This document shows, in pieces, positions 60,355 to 64,000 of a stretch of DNA of 64,000 bases (the first letter of the stretch is position 1; each line of letters starts with the position of its first letter). The notes under the pieces were generated by a model. The model saw nothing but the letters and a program-made list of their open reading frames with translations. It was not told the origin of the DNA and did no database searches. This DNA is from Komagataeibacter saccharivorans (lineage in GTDB: Bacteria; Pseudomonadota; Alphaproteobacteria; Acetobacterales; Acetobacteraceae). Location: contig NZ_NKTY01000006.1 in assembly GCF_003207825.1 (NCBI RefSeq), forward strand, positions 100,450-164,449, read 5' to 3'. The position numbers and the translations under genes were made by a program.

Positions 60355-62115
60355 TCAGCCAACCGAAACAGACGTTGTTTCCAGCGGCTGGAACGCGCCG
60401 GACAGCAGCATCGCCTTTGCCCGCGCCCGTGTTAGCTTGCCCGAAGATGTCTGCGGCAGGGTGTGGGGCGGGACCAGAATGATGGAGACATCCACGCCGT
60501 GCTGCCGACGGAACAGGTTGGCGGCTTCGGTTTTAAGCGTCTCGCGTGCCTCGGGGGAGGAGGCACGACACTGAACGAGGGCCACGATCTTTTCGCCCTC
60601 ATCCTCATCAACCGAAAATACGGCAACGTCCCGGCTGCGCAGGGCGCTGATTTCGGTTTCAGCCGACCATTCAAGGTCCTGCGGCCAGATATTGCGGCCA
60701 TTGATGATGATGAGATCCTTGGCGCGACCGGTTACGACCACCTGACCATCCAGCATGTAGCCCAGATCACCAGTATTCAGCCAGCCTGCGGAGTCCAGCA
60801 CGCGCGCGGTTTCCTGCGGCCTGCGGAAATATCCCTGCATCAGGCTGGGGCCGCGCACGAAAATGGTGCCGATCTCGCGGTCCTTCAGGACCTGCCCCTG
60901 CGCATTACGGACTTCGAGTTCATGCTGGGGCAGCACTTCACCGCACAGCACAAAGGTGCGCAGCGCGCGCGCGGGATCGTTGGAAGGGATCGCTTCGCCA
61001 CGTGTCTCCAGCGCACGCAGGTCGATCGTATCCGTGCGGATACCCGATCCAAGCGGCGCAAAACTGATGGCAAGCGTTGCTTCAGCCATGCCGTAGCTGG
61101 CGGTAAACGCACCCGCGTCGAACCCGGAGGATGCGAAGCGCTGGGCAAAATCCTCAAGGATATGATAGCGGATCATATCGCCACCAATCCCCGCAACCCG
61201 CCATGACGAGAGGTCAAGCTCGATCGACGTGGCGCGCCGGGCGCATAATTCGTAACCAAAGGACGGGCTGTAGGAAATCGTGCCCCGGTTCCGGCTGATC
61301 AGATCCAGCCATACATGGGGGCGTCGGGCAAACTCCCGCGTCGGCAGCATATCGACGCTAAGCTGGCACGTCATGGGCGTCAGGAAAAAGCCCACCAGCC
61401 CCATGTCATGATAGAGCGGCAGCCACGACACGCAGCGATCGCCCGTTTCACGCACCTTCAGCCCGTTAAGGGCAATGGCATGGGCATTGGCCAGACCGGA
61501 ACGCTGCGTTACCGCAATCCCCATGGGAAAACGGGTACTGCCGGATGAAAACTGAAGATAGGACAGATCTTCGGCATTGATGGCGGGCAGGGTGTCCACC
61601 GTGATCGGTGTTTCCAGAAGTTCTGCCGGTGTTCCAGCAAATTTCAGGTCCAGACCTGCCGTGATTTCATCCGTCCATGACGAAATGATCGAGGCTATGA
61701 CCACGGCGGAGGCCGCCGCCCCTTCAATCATGCCGCGCAGGGTGCCGACATAGCCTTCACGCCCGCCAAAGGCGACAGGCAGTGGCAGCGGGGCAGATAC
61801 CAGCCCCGCATACTGGCAGCCAAAGAAAATACGGGCGAAATCGCCATCACTTTCCGCCACGATGGCGACCCGGTCGCCCGGCTTCAGGCCAAGGGACAGA
61901 AGGCGCTTGCCGGTTTCGATCGCCTGTTCACGCAGCGTCCTGTAAGGCAGCGCTTCGAGCAGGACACCTTTGCCGGAATAGATATTGAAGCCGCTTTCGC
62001 CCTGGGCGGCATAATCCAGCGCCGCCGGGAACGTCGGAAAATCGCCGTAACGACGGGGCAGACCAGAATCGGAGGGGGTCGGTAGGCTTATCATTTCCGG
62101 TAACGTGACTTCCAT
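60355..62115 (-). CDS. Fatty acyl-AMP ligase / long-chain acyl-ACP synthetase
   Basis: Adenylates a free fatty acid and passes it to a carrier, here probably the ACP at 59911. The 586-residue ANL-superfamily enzyme has A3 motif SSGSTRFPMGIAV, ASYGMAEATLAIS, the A8-type LNTGDLGYM, and the C-terminal catalytic Lys in SSGKLTRAR. The GSTRxPxG pattern is typical of fatty acyl-AMP ligases rather than acyl-CoA ligases. Start options are ATG 62115, ATG 62094 and a TTG at 62151 that overlaps the upstream stop; none has a strong ribosome site. Confidence 0.87.
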   Translation of the reverse strand: MEVTLPEMISLPTPSDSGLPRRYGDFPTFPAALDYAAQGESGFNIYSGKGVLLEALPYRTLREQAIETGKRLLSLGLKPGDRVAIVAESDGDFARIFFGCQYAGLVSAPLPLPVAFGGREGYVGTLRGMIEGAAASAVVIASIISSWTDEITAGLDLKFAGTPAELLETPITVDTLPAINAEDLSYLQFSSGSTRFPMGIAVTQRSGLANAHAIALNGLKVRETGDRCVSWLPLYHDMGLVGFFLTPMTCQLSVDMLPTREFARRPHVWLDLISRNRGTISYSPSFGYELCARRATSIELDLSSWRVAGIGGDMIRYHILEDFAQRFASSGFDAGAFTASYGMAEATLAISFAPLGSGIRTDTIDLRALETRGEAIPSNDPARALRTFVLCGEVLPQHELEVRNAQGQVLKDREIGTIFVRGPSLMQGYFRRPQETARVLDSAGWLNTGDLGYMLDGQVVVTGRAKDLIIINGRNIWPQDLEWSAETEISALRSRDVAVFSVDEDEGEKIVALVQCRASSPEARETLKTEAANLFRRQHGVDVSIILVPPHTLPQTSSGKLTRARAKAMLLSGAFQPLETTSVSVG

Positions 62116-62147
62116 TGACGTAGCTTGGAACGGCGAATGGGCGGTCT

Positions 62148-63281
62148 TCAACCAATTGGCTTCAAAAAGTCAATAATCGATTTCGCGCCTTTGGCTGCCG
62201 TCTCGGTTGGTTCTGCAAAGCCGAATGTATCGCCTATATACTCTTTTTGCCGATCAAGGAAATTTGCATGTGACAGAAAAGCATTGTCCAGCGTCGTTCC
62301 CAGAGTATCCAGATTGTCCACAACCGGTCCCAGCGTCCAGCTTTCGTAATTGGGGTTGCCCTGCCATTGGGTTCCGTGGGCATCCAGAAACAGGCAGGGG
62401 CGTGGTTTTATCAGGAATTCGCCAACCTGACTGCTGACATCACCCATGTACAGGTTAGCCGCCATGGTGTAGGTCATATCTACGCTTTTATCACTGCCCG
62501 GATCAATAATCATATGCGGCAGACCGGTAAACGGGGCGAGCCGTTCCATGCTTTTCTGGCGGTTGGTATCGAACAGGCGATAATGGGGGGCGAAAATCAG
62601 GTTGTATTTTGTCTGCCGGGCAAAATATTCAAGAACTTTCATGCCGAAACGTGGCCACGAAGACAGGCTGTGACTGAAATGCGGATTATACACGACCGTG
62701 GGCCGTTCATTAGGAAATAGCGCCTCGTGCCCGGCATGCAGGCGACGGACCAGGTCAAATTTCGCATATACGCCAGTGGTATAGTGTCCTTTCCGCAGGA
62801 CACCGGCCTGTTGCATGCGTTCTTCTATTTTGCGGCCTGCCATCAGCATGTAGTCGAATTTACGCACGTCGCTGGCGAAGCCGATGGCACGGTCTCCCGC
62901 GCCATGACGGGTCCAGATCAGGCGGGGCTCGTGCACACCCATCTTGCGTAAATAGAGCGATGTCCGTTCGGGAACGACGATCGCCTGAAACCTGCGGAAA
63001 TAATTTCTGTTCAAAAAAAGGACCATTATCTTGGTCAGAGGGGTGGGGCCATGGCGTGCAATGTGGCGACGAGCCCAGTCTGGCATTTCGAGAATGTCAA
63101 AAGTGACCGATGATTTTGGATAGAGTTGGGAAAGGATGCGTATCCGCCCATCCCGCTCGGGCGTCAGGCTGGCAATATGAACCTGAATTTCCGGGTAAAG
63201 GCGGCTCATCTCCAGCGCGATCGGGAGCGAGTGGAATTCCTGATGGGGTTGGGCGATGTATGGAAACAGAATATGGGACAC
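62148..63281 (-). CDS. CDP-glycerol glycerophosphotransferase-like protein
   Basis: A 377-residue protein with two Rossmann-like halves. The C-terminal half has MGDVSSQVGEFLIKPRPCLFLD, which resembles the (T/S)DYSSxxxD/E...KPxxF signature of CDP-glycerol glycerophosphotransferases, and RHGAGDRAIG near the middle resembles the family's HGxxxK-type motif. It may transfer a glycerophosphate or related headgroup. The start is GTG 63281, with a weak AGG site. It is the first gene of the minus-strand run leading to the ligase, ACP and spt. Confidence 0.72.
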   Translation of the reverse strand: MSHILFPYIAQPHQEFHSLPIALEMSRLYPEIQVHIASLTPERDGRIRILSQLYPKSSVTFDILEMPDWARRHIARHGPTPLTKIMVLFLNRNYFRRFQAIVVPERTSLYLRKMGVHEPRLIWTRHGAGDRAIGFASDVRKFDYMLMAGRKIEERMQQAGVLRKGHYTTGVYAKFDLVRRLHAGHEALFPNERPTVVYNPHFSHSLSSWPRFGMKVLEYFARQTKYNLIFAPHYRLFDTNRQKSMERLAPFTGLPHMIIDPGSDKSVDMTYTMAANLYMGDVSSQVGEFLIKPRPCLFLDAHGTQWQGNPNYESWTLGPVVDNLDTLGTTLDNAFLSHANFLDRQKEYIGDTFGFAEPTETAAKGAKSIIDFLKPIG

Positions 63282-63710
63282 TTAATTAAAGAGCCTGTTC
63301 ATCTGAGCTTGGGGCACAATCTTAAGATGAATTTTATCCTTGTTATGGCAGGCACGAAACACGCTTTAAGGTAACATATGTTATCGCGCCCGGCGTCGAT
63401 TTTTAACGTGATCCGGGTCGCTGGTGTCGTTTGGTCTTTTGCGGTCCCTGGCATTTCAGCTTACGCGCATGAGTGAGCGGCAGGCAGCGTGGCATAATTA
63501 CGATGCCTGCTGCGGGGAATGCTGTTTGCATGGCGAAAGCAGAACATCCTTTGGCTTCAGGTCCATCATGGAAGGGGCATCGGACTGCGTGCGGCGCTGA
63601 TCTATATAGATTAGGTGTGGGCATCAGATCATTTCATGGCGGCCTTCTTGATCCGCCGGTCGGGAGAGGGGGGCTTCATCTGACATGCCCTGTTTTTCGA
63701 TATCTGAGGA
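63282..63710. other. Non-coding stretch of about 430 bp
   Basis: No credible protein gene: the only open frames are short and cross the terminator that follows. It holds the palindrome at 63371 and probably the promoter of the minus-strand sphingolipid run. A strong + strand terminator ends it, so a small + strand transcript here is possible; I compared it with tmRNA, SRP, RNase P and 6S patterns and recognised none. Confidence 0.5.
63371..63382. promoter_or_regulatory. Palindrome upstream of the glycerophosphotransferase-like gene
   Basis: TAACATATGTTA is a perfect 12-bp palindrome, 90 bp upstream of the GTG at 63281, in an AT-rich stretch. It is a candidate operator for the sphingolipid run; no regulator is identified. 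Confidence 0.35.
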
Positions 63711-63736
63711 AAGGAGGGGCTTGCCCCTCCTTTTTT
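63711..63736 (+). terminator. Strong Rho-independent terminator
   Basis: GGAGGGGC pairs perfectly with GCCCCTCC over a two-base loop (63713-63730), followed by six T residues. No annotated + strand gene lies upstream within 5 kb, so it may end a small RNA, or insulate the downstream rRNA promoter. Confidence 0.85.
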
Positions 63737-63838
63737 CATTTATTTTTCATTTTTCTTCTGGTTTTTTGGTTCGGATAGGGAATGGAACTGCTGTTTTATG
63801 GCTGAATTCCCTGCCTTTTTAGCGTTTTTAGCGGAGCG

Positions 63839-63867
63839 TTGACAGGGGGGGCTTATATCCGTAAAAG
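63839..63867 (+). promoter_or_regulatory. Probable rRNA operon promoter
   Basis: A consensus -35 TTGACA (63839-63844), 17-bp spacer and a -10-like TAAAAG (63862-63867), preceded by T-rich DNA (63731-63800) that could serve as an UP element. The following leader resembles the 16S rRNA leader, so this is best read as an rrn promoter. Confidence 0.65.
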
Positions 63868-64000
63868 CCCCTTCACCGGACGGCGATGCTGCTCCGGCGG
63901 GTCTTTGACAAGAGAATATGAGAGTATCTGGAAGGGATATGCTGGCGGCGCGGTTGTTGCTCTTAGGGGCGATGATTGGCGGTCTGGACTGGGTGAGACT
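63868..64000 (+). other. Probable 5' leader of an rRNA operon with boxA-like antiterminator
   Basis: GGGTCTTTGACA at 63899-63910 resembles boxA (TGCTCTTTAACA) of rRNA leaders, and GAAGGGATATGCTGGCGGCG at 63941-63960 matches the kind of sequence I recall before 16S genes in Acetobacteraceae. The mature 16S start (AGAGTTTGATC) is not reached before the window ends. Confidence 0.6.

Noticed and set aside
63473..63778. A 101-codon open frame on the + strand
   Set aside because: It runs straight through the strong terminator at 63711-63736 and has no ribosome site or recognisable domain.

Overview
The window is 64 kb of GC-rich chromosome from an alphaproteobacterium. An acetic acid bacterium (Acetobacteraceae, Komagataeibacter/Gluconacetobacter type) fits best. 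The signs are the order ubiE/mutM/rpsT/dnaA/dnaN/recF/gyrB, the DUF4175 (TIGR02302) gene beside lysA and argH, bacterial sphingolipid genes, and AT-rich hairpin intergenic repeats of a kind I recall from that group. Genus is inference. I found no phage, insertion sequence, CRISPR or complete RNA gene. Most of the window is dense core genome with many ATGA/TGATG start-stop overlaps.

Layout. 0-8.4 kb: partial ubiE, mutM, rpsT, then the replication block dnaA-dnaN-recF-gyrB. 8.4-15 kb: gph, glmU-glmS (UDP-GlcNAc supply) and thiO-S-G-E (thiazole and thiamine phosphate). 15-18 kb: a large SOS1-like Na+/H+ antiporter. 18-24.4 kb, minus strand: DUF4175 protein, lysA, a 55-residue LptM-like lipoprotein and argH, with cdd inserted on the opposite strand. 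24.6-27.7 kb: N-formylglutamate amidohydrolase family, aroE, coaE, dnaQ. 27.8-33.6 kb: a five-gene operon described below. 33.7-40.4 kb, minus strand: SulP transporter, queD-queC-queE, bioB, sucD-sucC. 40.5-44.7 kb: a diiron protein, a Dabb-domain protein, a leaderless OpuAC-like protein, a methyltransferase and a YdcF-like protein. 44.7-49.5 kb: fabD-fabG-acpP-fabF-mltG. 49.5-51.8 kb: SYLF protein, inositol-phosphatase family, MmcB. 51.8-63.3 kb: a sphingolipid and envelope-lipid island. 63.3-64 kb: a non-coding stretch ending in what looks like the promoter and leader of an rRNA operon.

Two regions stand out. First, the 27.8-33.6 kb operon resembles an Mla-type lipid transporter (MlaE permease, MlaD, lipoprotein). 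Its ABC ATPase has lost the Walker A motif and other catalytic motifs, and it begins with a membrane sensor whose nucleotidyl cyclase-like domain lacks key catalytic residues. Both apparent enzymes look like pseudoenzymes. Second, the 51.8-63.3 kb island puts serine palmitoyltransferase, its ACP and an acyl-AMP ligase together with a lipid kinase, a possible nucleotidyltransferase, a glycerophosphotransferase-like protein, a fatty acid hydroxylase-family enzyme, a sugar-nucleotidyltransferase-like protein, a phosphoesterase and an LptF/LptG permease pair. This suggests one locus for making, decorating and exporting an anionic sphingolipid. The ceramide synthase and ketosphinganine reductase are not in the window.

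Functions are assigned from motifs and family knowledge read by eye; no database search was run.
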